A stretch of DNA of 64,000 bases from Planctomycetota bacterium (GCA_026692905.1 JAPLNL010000045.1:1-64000), one strand, 5' to 3'. Positions 9,194 through 18,556 are shown, counted from the first letter of the stretch. The notes: generated by a model not told the origin, from the sequence alone. Translations and numbers: made by a program.

Positions 9194-10448
9194 GCTCGAT
9201 ACGATGTTTGCGAGCGGCGTAGCTCCAACGTCGGAATAACGTGCTCGTCTTCGCTTCGACCGGTTCCCCTCGAAGAAAACGATCCAGATCCAAGCTAAGC
9301 TCCGCTCCGGACGGGTAACGGGCTGACGGCTCTTTGCCCAAGCACTTCAGAACCACCGCCTCAAGATCCGCCGGAATCAACTTATCCACCAATCGCGGAC
9401 GAGTCGGCTCCTTATCAGAGATCATCGTTCGAATGTTCTGATCGAGGGGATCGTCAAACGGAACTTTTCCCAATAACAATTGATAGAGGAGGATGCCTAA
9501 CGAAAAAACATCCGAGGTTGTTCCGACTTCGGAATGCGCCCCTCGGGCTTGCTCCGGTGACATGTATCTCACGGTACCTAACAGACGTCCATCGCGAGTC
9601 TTATTGGTACTGGAACCCTCCTGATCCAAACGCTTGGCCAGTCCGAAGTCAGTGAGCATAGGTTCAAACCCAAACTGCTCGGAACGGTCTAGCTCGCATG
9701 GTTTCAACAAAATGTTGCTGGGCTTCAAATCCCTGTGCAAAATAGCTTTCGAGTGAGCGAATTGAACCGAGTCCGAAATGCGTGCAACCACCCAAGCCGC
9801 TTGCCGAATCGACAGTGGATTGTCCTTTGCGATATAGTCGGCAAGTGTTCCGCCATCCAGCTTCACCGAAGTAATGTAAGGCAGTCCGCCGATCAGACCG
9901 GTGTCGTACACACGCACGATGCTTGGATGGCATAGCGAAGCCGTGACTTGGGCTTCGCCGATGAAGCGCGCTCGCAACTCTTGCGATCGACTCTTGGACG
10001 GGCGGAGGATTTTCATCGCAACGTCCATTCCCAGCAGTTCATCGCGCACGGAAAAAACGATACCGAATGCACCTACCCCTAGAAATTGCGGTACAGAAAA
10101 ACGTGGCTTGCTTTCTTCTTGCTGTGGTGGCTCTATTGGAATGCGTTGCACGGATTGATTGTTCTCTATAGATTGATTGTTCTCTATAGAAATACCGGTG
10201 GACCTATCAGGTATTTCCTGCGATCCGTTCGCAGCTTCTGGAAGCTCAAAATCGCTGGCTATCTTTACGCTGTTTTTCAACAAGAGCTGGATACATATCT
10301 CCTTATCGCGACGAACTTCGGAGGGTTCGTCGAGGCTGTCCCAATCGTAATGGTCCATCCACTCGCGGATACGATCCAACTCGATCGGGTCATCCGCCGA
10401 AAAGCTTGAACCATCGGTACCTCGCGGCGCACTGCTGTCGTCAAACAC
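9105..10448 (-). CDS. Serine/threonine protein kinase (kinase half)
   Basis: 447 residues from a GTG start at 10448, which overlaps the end of the upstream sigma gene by eight bases. The kinase domain spans about residues 120-395: glycine-rich loop LGVGAFGIVFSV, VAMK with Lys146, HRDLKPSN with catalytic Asp240, DFGLA with Asp267, then YMSPEQARG and TSDVFSLGILLYQLL. All catalytic residues are present. The N-terminal 120 residues are acidic and contain a direct repeat of IENNQS. The last 30 or so residues are non-homologous-looking and hydrophilic, where this family normally enters a membrane helix; that helix is found in the next frame (8006-9193). The sigma/kinase pairing is common in planctomycetes and suggests phosphorylation-dependent control of the sigma factor. 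Confidence 0.92.
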   Translation of the reverse strand: MFDDSSAPRGTDGSSFSADDPIELDRIREWMDHYDWDSLDEPSEVRRDKEICIQLLLKNSVKIASDFELPEAANGSQEIPDRSTGISIENNQSIENNQSVQRIPIEPPQQEESKPRFSVPQFLGVGAFGIVFSVRDELLGMDVAMKILRPSKSRSQELRARFIGEAQVTASLCHPSIVRVYDTGLIGGLPYITSVKLDGGTLADYIAKDNPLSIRQAAWVVARISDSVQFAHSKAILHRDLKPSNILLKPCELDRSEQFGFEPMLTDFGLAKRLDQEGSSTNKTRDGRLLGTVRYMSPEQARGAHSEVGTTSDVFSLGILLYQLLLGKVPFDDPLDQNIRTMISDKEPTRPRLVDKLIPADLEAVVLKCLGKEPSARYPSGAELSLDLDRFLRGEPVEAKTSTLFRRWSYAARKHRIELVDCSVSYQLLGDHWVVDFTEERKDFKRA

Positions 10449-11067
10449 TCAAGCCATTCGGAAACACGTCCGACCTCAAACGAGCAAGACATCGATTAAC
10501 AAGCATCCGGACATCATTATCGGATCGCTCCAGTTTTTCGCCGATTTGCTTGTACGTCATGCCTTTGCGAAATCGCCAGCGCAGAACCCGCTGCAACTCA
10601 CGAGGCAATCGATTCACGGAATCATTCAATCGTTCGCAAACTTCTTGGTTGAGAAGATTTTCGATAGGCTGCGAGTCCGAATCGACCAACTTGTTTACGA
10701 TATGCTGACCCACCGTTTCGATTGGCCGTTCACGATAAATGCTCCGCTTTTGGCAAATCAAAAATCGGCGCCTGACGTCCTCGATCTTGTGCTTGAGCAC
10801 GGTCGAAATGTAGGCCACAAACTGCAAACGACTCGTCGTTTGCAGGGAGGGAAAACTGCGGGCCACGTCGCGGCAAGTTTCCTGGACGATATCAGAAGCA
10901 TCGATCTTCGAACGCAAGAGTCGGTCCAAGTCCCGATTGGCCATTCCTTTTAGCAGAGGCCGATACCAAGCGATTAAATCCTCAAGTGCGTTCGGGTCAC
11001 GACGAGTTAAGAGTTCGCTAATGTCGGCCTTAGATTTCACCGGTTCGAATTCTTGCAGTTCCATCAT
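10441..11067 (-). CDS. ECF-type RNA polymerase sigma factor, kinase-linked
   Basis: 208 residues from ATG 11067 (a second ATG lies at 11064). The open frame continues upstream to 11217, but that extension has no sigma character and collides with a small divergent open frame. Region 2 is seen in KIDASDIVQETCRDVARSF and LQFVAYISTVLKHKIEDVRRRF; region 4 in LPRELQRVLRWRFRKGMTYKQIG and NDVRMLVNRCLARLR. The family is the planctomycete-rich ECF group whose members adjoin Ser/Thr kinase genes, as here (overlap of eight bases with the kinase). No anti-sigma gene is adjacent, so control through the linked kinase is a reasonable inference. Confidence 0.88.
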   Translation of the reverse strand: MMELQEFEPVKSKADISELLTRRDPNALEDLIAWYRPLLKGMANRDLDRLLRSKIDASDIVQETCRDVARSFPSLQTTSRLQFVAYISTVLKHKIEDVRRRFLICQKRSIYRERPIETVGQHIVNKLVDSDSQPIENLLNQEVCERLNDSVNRLPRELQRVLRWRFRKGMTYKQIGEKLERSDNDVRMLVNRCLARLRSDVFPNGLSV

Positions 11068-11123
11068 GGATGATGAAGTCTCATGTACAGCGTGATTTGC
11101 AATTCGAGGATCGAGAGTTGAAC

Positions 11124-11303
11124 ATGAAGTCCCGTCCCCCGAGAGTATTGGTAGATGATACTCATTTGGCAATCGCAATGACGGATTTGTCGGACGGCAT
11201 CGTCGATTTTCCACCAAAAAGGCGCCCCCCCCTGCTGACTACCGTTTCTGTCGCACGGCTCAAAGAACTCCATGAAACACGGAAGACGTACGCCTTCTGC
11301 TGA
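11124..11303 (+). CDS. Possible small DUF2442-like protein, perhaps truncated
   Basis: An open frame of 59 codons, divergent from the sigma gene and starting 57 bases from it. The peptide contains a beta-rich stretch around LSDGIVDFPPKRRPPLL followed by VARLKELHE. This resembles the short DUF2442 proteins that usually accompany DUF4160 or toxin-antitoxin-like pairs, but the usual C-terminal WPxLDEDI segment is missing and no partner gene is present. It may be a relic or a chance frame. No good ribosome binding site is obvious. Confidence 0.3.
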   Translation: MKSRPPRVLVDDTHLAIAMTDLSDGIVDFPPKRRPPLLTTVSVARLKELHETRKTYAFC

Positions 11304-11347
11304 CTGTTAAACAAATGGTCAAGCATTCGTCTCGATTCGAGTGAATA

Positions 11348-12127
11348 CTATACCTCCTCGGCGGTCCAGCGTTTGACTAGGCTGCCGTTTTGTTCGGCTT
11401 GGCCGCGGGGTTTTTGATAGGCTCGGCGATGTTGCATTGTATGAGTAAGATCTTCGCTCGCATTGAGCATGAGCCGACTCTCACCCATCTCCCATGGCAA
11501 TGCGTACGCTCCTGCTAATCCGTCTACGGTTCGAAAGTAGGCTCGGCATGCTTCTGCATCCATCTCTTTCCGCACCAGTCGCGTCACCTTGCCCTGAATC
11601 GCGTCCCACTCAGATGCAGGTGGCACGGTTTCTGGAGCACCGGCAAACGTTTCCCTAAAGTCTCGCATCCCCTCGTGACTCAACATGCTCTCCGGCAATG
11701 CCATGAGCATCGCTCGAATGACATCCGGAAAAGGAGCAATGGCTGTCGCCACGTTTCGGCTGACGTCTTGATATGGACAACGAATCTCGACGATGCGTGG
11801 TTTTGTGGGCGAGCTACATCCATCATGATGATAATACTCTGCCTGACTCAGCTTCGAAAAACTTGATTTCCCACGGACGCGGCGATAGGAGGGAGCGTCG
11901 GATCGGACATTTTTGCAAACCACGAGCCCTTCCTTTTCAATCAACGCCATTAGACCGTCACGATTCGATGGCGTAAGCAAGATTTCATGCAAATAATCCT
12001 CGGAGACTTGCTTGCCAGCAGACGGCACTGGACCTTCGATGACCAATCCGAATCGATGCGGACGCGACGTCGCAAAAGGGACATCGCCCAAAACAAGAGT
12101 GGAATGGTCCGTATCAGTGGAAGGCAT
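11348..12127 (-). CDS. Putative Fe(II)/2-oxoglutarate-type oxygenase
   Basis: 259 residues, cytoplasmic (no signal or membrane helix). A YYHHDGCSS segment near residue 100 offers an HxD-like iron-binding pair, and a late LTHTMQHRRAYQ segment near residue 232 could supply the distal His and the Arg that binds 2-oxoglutarate, in the order expected for TauD/TfdA-like enzymes. The spacing between them (about 130 residues) also fits. Against this, the overall sequence is not one I recognise, and the HxD is embedded in HHDG. Substrate unknown. The gene stands alone between the kinase/sigma locus and the cytochrome gene, on the same strand as both, with gaps too large to suggest one operon. Confidence 0.4.
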   Translation of the reverse strand: MPSTDTDHSTLVLGDVPFATSRPHRFGLVIEGPVPSAGKQVSEDYLHEILLTPSNRDGLMALIEKEGLVVCKNVRSDAPSYRRVRGKSSFSKLSQAEYYHHDGCSSPTKPRIVEIRCPYQDVSRNVATAIAPFPDVIRAMLMALPESMLSHEGMRDFRETFAGAPETVPPASEWDAIQGKVTRLVRKEMDAEACRAYFRTVDGLAGAYALPWEMGESRLMLNASEDLTHTMQHRRAYQKPRGQAEQNGSLVKRWTAEEV

Positions 12128-12269
12128 TTAGCCGAGCCGTTCGGGAAAGAGGAGTGTCGTCGGAAAGAGAGATTTATAACATTTTCATCCTTGGATGCTT
12201 ACCCCTAACGTTCCGCAAATGGTTACCAGGGAGGGTGGCTAAACCGGACGCTCCGCTTTCGGTCCCTTC

Positions 12270-12698
12270 CTATTTTTTGATCGCATCGCCGCTTTGTTTG
12301 ACTCGAAGGTAGCGATGGCATTCGATACATTGGACTGTCATGTTGACGTACCCAAGTGCAGCCCGATCTAGATTTTCTTCGTGCGCGGCGCTAGTAACGA
12401 CATGCAATGCTCGACGAAAGTCTGAGCTGTGGTCGAGGTATTCCATGGTTGTGTGCGCATTCCAGCTACTTTCCAGACTAAGTGCAGTCAGGGCTTGTGA
12501 TGCCTTTGCAATCTGCTCAAAATTCTCGGTCGCAAGTCCCTCAAGGATCGCTTTGGAATGTTCCAGTTTCATTTCCATAAAGGAATCCAGCTGTGACTTG
12601 CTGGCCTTTCCCGTTTGCTCCTGCGGTTTACCATGGAGCGGGATCATACTTAGCATGATTGCTAAAGCCGGAATTGCGATCACTAATGTGCGTTTCAT
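12270..12698 (-). CDS. Exported cytochrome c'-like protein
   Basis: 142 residues. An N-terminal signal peptide (MKRTLVIAIPALAIMLSMIP) is followed by a mostly helical domain with a C-terminal haem attachment motif CIECH (Cys124, Cys127, His128) close to the end. A single haem site near the C-terminus of a small four-helix protein is the arrangement of cytochrome c' and c556. Planctomycete genomes carry many such proteins. Covalent haem binding in the periplasm is well supported; its electron partner and role are unknown. An isolated gene on the minus strand. Confidence 0.75.
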   Translation of the reverse strand: MKRTLVIAIPALAIMLSMIPLHGKPQEQTGKASKSQLDSFMEMKLEHSKAILEGLATENFEQIAKASQALTALSLESSWNAHTTMEYLDHSSDFRRALHVVTSAAHEENLDRAALGYVNMTVQCIECHRYLRVKQSGDAIKK

Positions 12699-12875
12699 AC
12701 TGTTTCCTTCTTTTTGCCAATCGAAACTAGGCGAGTTCGTTGAGTCGAGACCAATAGTAAATCCGAGAGATGCAATTTGGATACCAAGTAGCTTTCAGCC
12801 AAAGAAAAGAAGAAAAGCAGCTCCATTGGGCGAGCGGAATCCTGCATTCCGAGGCGTACGGGCTTGTTGATTGAA

Positions 12876-12934
12876 TCACAACCCGAAGCGTAAGCGAGGG
12901 ATTCCCCGCCCCTCGCTCGCGATTCGGGTTGTGA
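12876..12934. repeat. Palindromic element, CCCTCGCTC family
   Basis: Arms beginning TCACAACCCGAAGCG and ending with the complementary CGGGTTGTGA enclose an inner palindrome around CCCGCCCCTCGCTCGC, giving a strong hairpin. A related palindrome with the same CCCTCGCTCAC and TTTCGGGTT elements lies at 54278-54327. It sits in the 487-base gap (12699-13185) between the cytochrome gene and the large membrane protein gene; apart from this and the next element I see no gene in that gap. Confidence 0.8.
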
Positions 12935-13092
12935 TAGAGAGTTTGGTTTGCACCTTAAAAAACGAGCCGTTTTGGATCGTTTGCGCGCCCATTTGACAAT
13001 CAATGACAGCCTCCCTGGCAACGCCAAAGAATGGTGCTTCTGCTAGAATGGGCTGCGAGAAGTTCACGGCACAGCCTAGGCAACGGAATTAC

Positions 13093-13165
13093 TGAGCCGC
13101 AGGCACTAGTCGCGTTACGGTTTCCCTTATCAAAAACGATTGTCGCGGCAAGCGCCTGCGGCTCA
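13093..13165. repeat. Inverted repeat with GAGCCGCAGGC arms
   Basis: Perfect 12-base arms (TGAGCCGCAGGC at 13093-13104 and its complement at 13154-13165) are separated by 49 bases. It ends about 20 bases before the ATG of the large membrane protein gene, so it will lie in that transcript's leader or promoter. A similar GCCGCAGGCGTAC palindrome occurs at 43643-43687. Confidence 0.75.
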
Positions 13166-13185
13166 AGCTGAACGAAGAAGCACGA

Positions 13186-16100
13186 ATGGCTGAGGAGATT
13201 TCGCCGATCCAGGCGTTGCGAACCGCTTTGTCTGCCGCTGATCGTACCGCATTTCTGGTCGAAGCTCGGGTCATTCGTCGGTTTATTCGCGAGCGGTATG
13301 GTGTGGCAAACGTTGTGGTGGCGTTGCCTCACACGCAGTGCCAAGTTGTGAATGAAGAGGATATTCGAAAATTCGCACACCCAGACGAACTGGGACTGAA
13401 TTCTTTTGAGTTGCTCCCCAACGAGTGCCTTCTGATATGTGAGCCAGAGCGTGGAGAGCTCGACCACTGGCCGTTGCAGGAGCTAAAACAGCAAGTCTGG
13501 CGAAGACTTTTTCATGCAACCTTGGATCGAGAACTTAAGAATGAAAAGCAGGCGGGGAATCGGATCGCCTTGCGAGAGAGCATCGCAGCCTTCGGGCAAG
13601 TCGAATTCGACGAAGCCCATTATGTTTTGCGCACGGAACTCCACTTGATGGCTCCCAATTCGCGAGAGGAAGCGTGGCGAGAACTTGCTGCCGTCTACTT
13701 CGAAATGCGTTATTTCGAACCGGACCTGCTACCGATTTGGTTCCCATCTTTGCGAGACAGTGATTCGGTTCAAAAACTCTTGGCTCAAGGTTTGAACGTT
13801 GAACAAATCTTTCGGGAAACGAAACTGGAGGGGGCACCTGCTCCTGAGTTGATATCGCACGCGGCTTCCGATGAAGATCGACTATTAACCACACGTCGAA
13901 ATTGGTCTTTGGCAATTGGTGTTTCCCAATCGGAACAAAGCTATCAGCGACAACTTCGCAGGCGGGATCGAGCCAACGAGAGAGGCAATACGGTATTTGC
14001 CATCGCTTGCGCTTTGCGTGCAACACAGCGAGCAAACACCGAAGGCAAACGACTCGCAGCGGAAAAGAAAGCTCGTGATGATGTCCGCACCTTGGTGAAT
14101 CGGTTGCGCAACGCTATCGCTTTCGCCAAACAGGACAAAGACGAATGGCAATCAGCCCTATGGGAGCTTACCAAGAACTCAGTTCATGGGTTTTGGAATG
14201 CTGAGAAGCGTTTGCTTTATGATCTTCAGAAGGTTTGCCTTGACCACGAACGCGTAACCTTCAAAGTCGACTTGGTCAAATGGGTCGTCAGTCGGGGCAA
14301 GAGGCCGTTAAAACGTCCTCTCAAAAGCCTGCGTGAAGTTGCCATGGCAAAGCACCTTGCCAGCGCTGCGTCAAGACTGACGCACGTGCGATTGAGCGGA
14401 AACGACCGCAACCATTTGACAGAACTGATCGAGCACGCCGCGGAACTCGCCGAGACGCAGATGCGAGAGCGAATGCGACCTATTCTCGCGGAGACGTTGG
14501 TTTCCGTTCAATTGCTTCCCTCCAGCGTCCCCGAGCAAGTTGCGTCCGAAAAGCTCGTTGAGGAATCATTGGACTGCATCGCCGAACGAGGCTATCTCAC
14601 GATGGGGTACCTTCGTGATGCGATCAGTAGAAACGATCTCAAGCTACCGGACATTCAGGAGTTGCGAGAGGTCTGGCACGGCGACCAGCTATTGCGAGCG
14701 GATGACCAACTGGATCTCGCCCTGGATGGAGTCTATCGTCGAGGCGAATTCTATCTTCGATGGCTGCAAGTAGTCAGTTCCTTTTTCTTTGGCACACGCG
14801 TTGGCCGATTCGTAACCATGTACTTGATCATCCCCTTCGGTGGAGCGGTCGTGATCGTGGAAGGGACGTTGCACATCGTTCATATGTTCCAGCCTCGGAC
14901 TCATCATGCCGAAGCGAAAGCTGCACACGAACTGGAGAGTGCTACCGAGAAAACAAACGTAGACAAGACAAACGTAGAAAACCAAAGCACCGGTAGTATG
15001 GCAGTTGAGACAAAACTGTCGTCTACAACGTCTACGGAGGTCGCTGCTATCGACCAACCTAAAGAAGGTAAAGTAGGGAATGAGGAAACCGACACGTCCG
15101 CATTGCAGGGTGATATCGAGACAACGATTTCTATTCCCCCCAAAACGACGGACGAAGTTGCTCGTCAAATCCTCTCTCGCCAAACACCAACTTTTTCGCT
15201 TGTGCTGATCCTCGGGCTATTGCTGATGGCTCTGATCCATATGCCAGCCTTTCGAAAATTCTGTGTCGGGCTCATTTTCAAAGCGTTACATTTGGTTCGA
15301 GCGGTTCTATTCGAGACCCCAATGTTGCTCCTGAAGCTGCCCATTTTGTTGCGAATTTGGATGGCTGATCCATTTGTCCGACTAAGACGATTTGTCCTTG
15401 GTCCCACAGTCCTTGCGGTTTTCTTTGGACGATTCCTGCCTTGGCTCTGCAATTGGAATTTGTGGGACTGGTGGATTGTTGGCGTTATTTCGATTCTTGT
15501 TAGTGCACTGCTTAACTCCAGAATTGGGCGCGATGCTCAGGAATTAACCCGAGACTGGCTCGAGAAATCGTTGCACCAACTGCAGGCCCGATTTGTATTC
15601 GCATTCATTGGCTGGGTGTTTGACTTCTTTCGATTGTTGATGAGCACTTTGGAGCGAGTGCTCTACGCTGTCGATGAATGGCTGCGATTTCACAGCGACG
15701 AAAACTTGCTCGTCGTCCTTGCAAAGGCAATCCTAGGAGTTGTTTGGTCTTTTGTCTCCTTTCTTATTCGCATCTACGTCAATCTACTAATCGAGCCAAC
15801 ATTCCATCCGGTCAAGCACTTTCCTGTCGTGACCGTCGCCCACAAGATTTTCCTTCCCGCGCTCATCATGCTCGAGGGGAACATGGTTCACTTCCTGGGG
15901 CAGTACATGGGCACTCCGCTTGCTCGATCCATCACTTGGTTCAACATGCTCTTCTTGCCTGGCTTCTTTGGGTTTGTGGTTTGGGAGCTAAAGGGGAATT
16001 GGAAACTTTATCTTGCTAATCGAACAAACAGACTGATGCCTGTCACTGTCGGTAGTCATGGTGAGACGATCGCTCGCCTGCTTCGACCTGGATTTCATTC

Positions 16101-16773
16101 GGGGACATTGCCAAAAATCTTTCGCAAGCTTCGGCGACTGGAGCACCAGGATGCGTCGCTCAGCCGATTTGCCAGGCGACGTTCAACTCGTGGGCAACTC
16201 CACCATGTCGAGAAAGCCATTCAATCGTTTGTAGATCGCGAACTCATCTCGTTGCTGAGGAAATGCGATGCCTGGACAGAGTTGCCGCTGCAGTGCGTTC
16301 ATGTCGTGGCTGCCTCGAACAGCTTTTGCATCGAACTCGAATGCAAAGTTCTAGGGGATTCACCATTGCAGATCCGAATTCAGGAACAGAGCGGATGGAT
16401 CGTTTCGAGCGTCGCACAAACAGGTTGGCTCAAGCTCGTTACTGAGGCTCAGCGAGAATCGTTTGAAAACGCTCTCGATGGATTTTACCGAAAATGTGGG
16501 ATCGATTTAGTTCGCGAGAAACTCGAGGCGAATGTGACTAAGTCTCATCCCTATGACATCGACTTGGCAGGCCTAATCGTATGGCCATCGAACCGCTTCG
16601 AGGTAGAGGTCGTGATGGACTTAAACAGCGAAGGAAGGATAACGCCGGAGCCTGAAATGGAAGCCGCAAAAGCAGGCTTCGGACCAATGGATCGAGAGAA
16701 GGTTCTGTATTCCGCAACCAGTACCGAGTGGAAGACATGGGAAAATACGTGGCCAAGTGGCCATACGGGGTAA
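13186..16773 (+). CDS. Large multi-pass membrane protein, family not recognised
   Basis: 1195 residues. Residues 1-510 are hydrophilic, Arg/Glu-rich and helical with no signal peptide, so probably cytoplasmic. A first hydrophobic pair lies near 520-570, followed by an acidic Thr/Ser-rich linker (about 575-655). A cluster of hydrophobic segments follows near 665-940, several beginning with amphipathic Trp/Phe-rich stretches. Residues 940-1195 are again hydrophilic. No catalytic motif is visible. The start ATG 13186 follows a palindromic leader. The gene is convergent with the unrecognised membrane protein gene at 16786-18309, with only 12 bases between their ends. The layout suggests a channel-like or scaffolding membrane protein, but that is only inference. 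Confidence 0.85.
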   Translation: MAEEISPIQALRTALSAADRTAFLVEARVIRRFIRERYGVANVVVALPHTQCQVVNEEDIRKFAHPDELGLNSFELLPNECLLICEPERGELDHWPLQELKQQVWRRLFHATLDRELKNEKQAGNRIALRESIAAFGQVEFDEAHYVLRTELHLMAPNSREEAWRELAAVYFEMRYFEPDLLPIWFPSLRDSDSVQKLLAQGLNVEQIFRETKLEGAPAPELISHAASDEDRLLTTRRNWSLAIGVSQSEQSYQRQLRRRDRANERGNTVFAIACALRATQRANTEGKRLAAEKKARDDVRTLVNRLRNAIAFAKQDKDEWQSALWELTKNSVHGFWNAEKRLLYDLQKVCLDHERVTFKVDLVKWVVSRGKRPLKRPLKSLREVAMAKHLASAASRLTHVRLSGNDRNHLTELIEHAAELAETQMRERMRPILAETLVSVQLLPSSVPEQVASEKLVEESLDCIAERGYLTMGYLRDAISRNDLKLPDIQELREVWHGDQLLRADDQLDLALDGVYRRGEFYLRWLQVVSSFFFGTRVGRFVTMYLIIPFGGAVVIVEGTLHIVHMFQPRTHHAEAKAAHELESATEKTNVDKTNVENQSTGSMAVETKLSSTTSTEVAAIDQPKEGKVGNEETDTSALQGDIETTISIPPKTTDEVARQILSRQTPTFSLVLILGLLLMALIHMPAFRKFCVGLIFKALHLVRAVLFETPMLLLKLPILLRIWMADPFVRLRRFVLGPTVLAVFFGRFLPWLCNWNLWDWWIVGVISILVSALLNSRIGRDAQELTRDWLEKSLHQLQARFVFAFIGWVFDFFRLLMSTLERVLYAVDEWLRFHSDENLLVVLAKAILGVVWSFVSFLIRIYVNLLIEPTFHPVKHFPVVTVAHKIFLPALIMLEGNMVHFLGQYMGTPLARSITWFNMLFLPGFFGFVVWELKGNWKLYLANRTNRLMPVTVGSHGETIARLLRPGFHSGTLPKIFRKLRRLEHQDASLSRFARRRSTRGQLHHVEKAIQSFVDRELISLLRKCDAWTELPLQCVHVVAASNSFCIELECKVLGDSPLQIRIQEQSGWIVSSVAQTGWLKLVTEAQRESFENALDGFYRKCGIDLVREKLEANVTKSHPYDIDLAGLIVWPSNRFEVEVVMDLNSEGRITPEPEMEAAKAGFGPMDREKVLYSATSTEWKTWENTWPSGHTG

Positions 16774-16785
16774 ATAGCCTCAAGC

Positions 16786-18309
16786 CTAAGGACTTGTGGA
16801 AAGGGCGGCGGCGTTGGAAATGCTCGCCAGTTCACGTTGATGTTTGACGAGTCTATCGCGATAGGCCATGATCGAGCCGTAAAGTTGACTTAGCTCGGCT
16901 TTTTTTGCTGCGATCTGAGCATCTAGGTCCATAGCCACCGAAGCGATCACTTCGGCCTCTTTCTCATATTGCCCTTTGTCAAGTTTGAGCATTCGGTTCT
17001 CTGCTTCACCTCGCTGCTCCTGTGTATCGGTAACCTTGGTTTGGGCGACTGTTTGCTCCGTCTCTCGGGTGATCAACGCGTTATCTTGGATCGCCCGAAT
17101 GGTGACGCGTCGGGTCTCACGAAATGCAAATGCGTAGTCGATAAGTTGCCGAATGAACAATCGAGAGCCTAATTCTACAGTACCATTGGCTTGGAGCTTG
17201 TCTGCGGAACCAGAATCCAAAACATAAGCATCCCCTTCTTTGAAGGTAAACTCGGCAGGAGCATCTCGCTTCAACCGATCGTCGATCATGTTGCCTTCGG
17301 AATCGTGGTAACCGCCCTCCAATGGAAGTCGTACTACTTTTGCGTCGACACCTTCCGAAAAGTCCTTACGGAATTTAACTTGGTAGCCAAGCAATTCTGG
17401 AGGAGTATCGTCCGACGCTGGTCCACCATCTCGGATGTAAGTATCCAAAATCTTTGCTTTCATTGCGTCGGTTAAAGGAGGAATGCATCCAGCAAATGCA
17501 CTCTCGAATATCTTTGCGATATCCGCATTGTCCATTCGACCAAATGCGGCGGTTTCCTCAGCCGAGGAGCCGTCAGCAGCAAATACGTTGTGGGAGTCCA
17601 TCGGCATCACTTCGTAGATAGCCCAGGACGTGTATCCGGAAATCGCTGTCTCTTGGTCTTTGGTCAGTGGAATCGTTGGAATGACCGTGATGGTTAGGTC
17701 CTTGGATTCCTTGACTACAAATTCGCCGAAAAAGACCTGCGGAAGCGGTCCGACCTGCTCAAGCTTTTCGCCGAACATGTAAACAACGCTTTCAAGCGCC
17801 AGTCCGGTTTCTGAAGTTGGCACGACAGCCACAGCGTCGGCACCTGGAGCGCCCTCGGGCGAAGCCGCAGGCAAATTGCTCACCTTCGCCGGCAATTGCA
17901 AGATTGCAGAGCTTGGCGTCTTTCCGCTTGCTGGAGTCGTTTTTTGCAAGACAGCACCTCGCCAAACTCGGCCACGTTCGAGCGTCAATCGATTAAGCTC
18001 ATTGGTAAGCGGCACAAACTTGGTAAGGTCCAATTTGGGGTCAAGTCGATCGCCATACATCTCCAAATCGACCGACTTTAGAAGCCCCTCAACTTTAGCT
18101 GCAAGTTCGTCATGCTTTTTGGTGATTGCGATTCGATGATGAGCAACACCAGCCGCAAAGAACAAGAAAGTCCAGCACTCGATGAAGAGTAGGGTGAGCA
18201 AAATAGTATGGGCCACACCCCAGGACTGAAACGCTTTGACCAGTAAAACGATGAAAACGATGAGCGAGACGAGGACCATAGCCCAGATCAGCATGCCTGT
18301 AATTTCCAT
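16786..18309 (-). CDS. Membrane protein with periplasmic helical domain, unknown
   Basis: 507 residues. Two transmembrane helices lie at about residues 6-28 and 36-57, with a short turn between them. Then come a coiled-coil-like segment (60-115), a Ser/Pro/Ala-rich linker near 130-155, a folded central domain (about 160-400) and a C-terminal helical, coiled-coil region (about 400-500; QTVAQTKVTDTQEQRGEAEN). I do not recognise the family. The ATG at 18309 is the only sensible start because it leads directly into the first membrane helix. Convergent with the 13186-16773 gene; the pair may or may not act together. Confidence 0.85.
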   Translation of the reverse strand: MEITGMLIWAMVLVSLIVFIVLLVKAFQSWGVAHTILLTLLFIECWTFLFFAAGVAHHRIAITKKHDELAAKVEGLLKSVDLEMYGDRLDPKLDLTKFVPLTNELNRLTLERGRVWRGAVLQKTTPASGKTPSSAILQLPAKVSNLPAASPEGAPGADAVAVVPTSETGLALESVVYMFGEKLEQVGPLPQVFFGEFVVKESKDLTITVIPTIPLTKDQETAISGYTSWAIYEVMPMDSHNVFAADGSSAEETAAFGRMDNADIAKIFESAFAGCIPPLTDAMKAKILDTYIRDGGPASDDTPPELLGYQVKFRKDFSEGVDAKVVRLPLEGGYHDSEGNMIDDRLKRDAPAEFTFKEGDAYVLDSGSADKLQANGTVELGSRLFIRQLIDYAFAFRETRRVTIRAIQDNALITRETEQTVAQTKVTDTQEQRGEAENRMLKLDKGQYEKEAEVIASVAMDLDAQIAAKKAELSQLYGSIMAYRDRLVKHQRELASISNAAALSTSP

Positions 18310-18556
18310 GTGGGTCTGCCTGGGGTGAGTTGTTGCGAAGTTTGGGGGTAGCAGTTTTTACACATCACGTACGCTAAGGATCTACTCCAAAGCATAGTTG
18401 GAATTGGGAGGAATTCCATCAAATCCTCCCGCATTCCGATGTTAAGTTGGGCAGATTGGAGTGTCAAGTAATTGGATGAGTTTTGGGTATACTAGCCGCC
18501 ACGTCTGTAGCGATTATCCGGTTTTCTAGCCATTTCCCCCAACCATTTGTTTCAAA

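Noticed and set aside
12695-13027. Minus-strand open frame of 110 codons overlapping the cytochrome start
   Set aside because: It spans a palindromic element and has no start signal or similarity.
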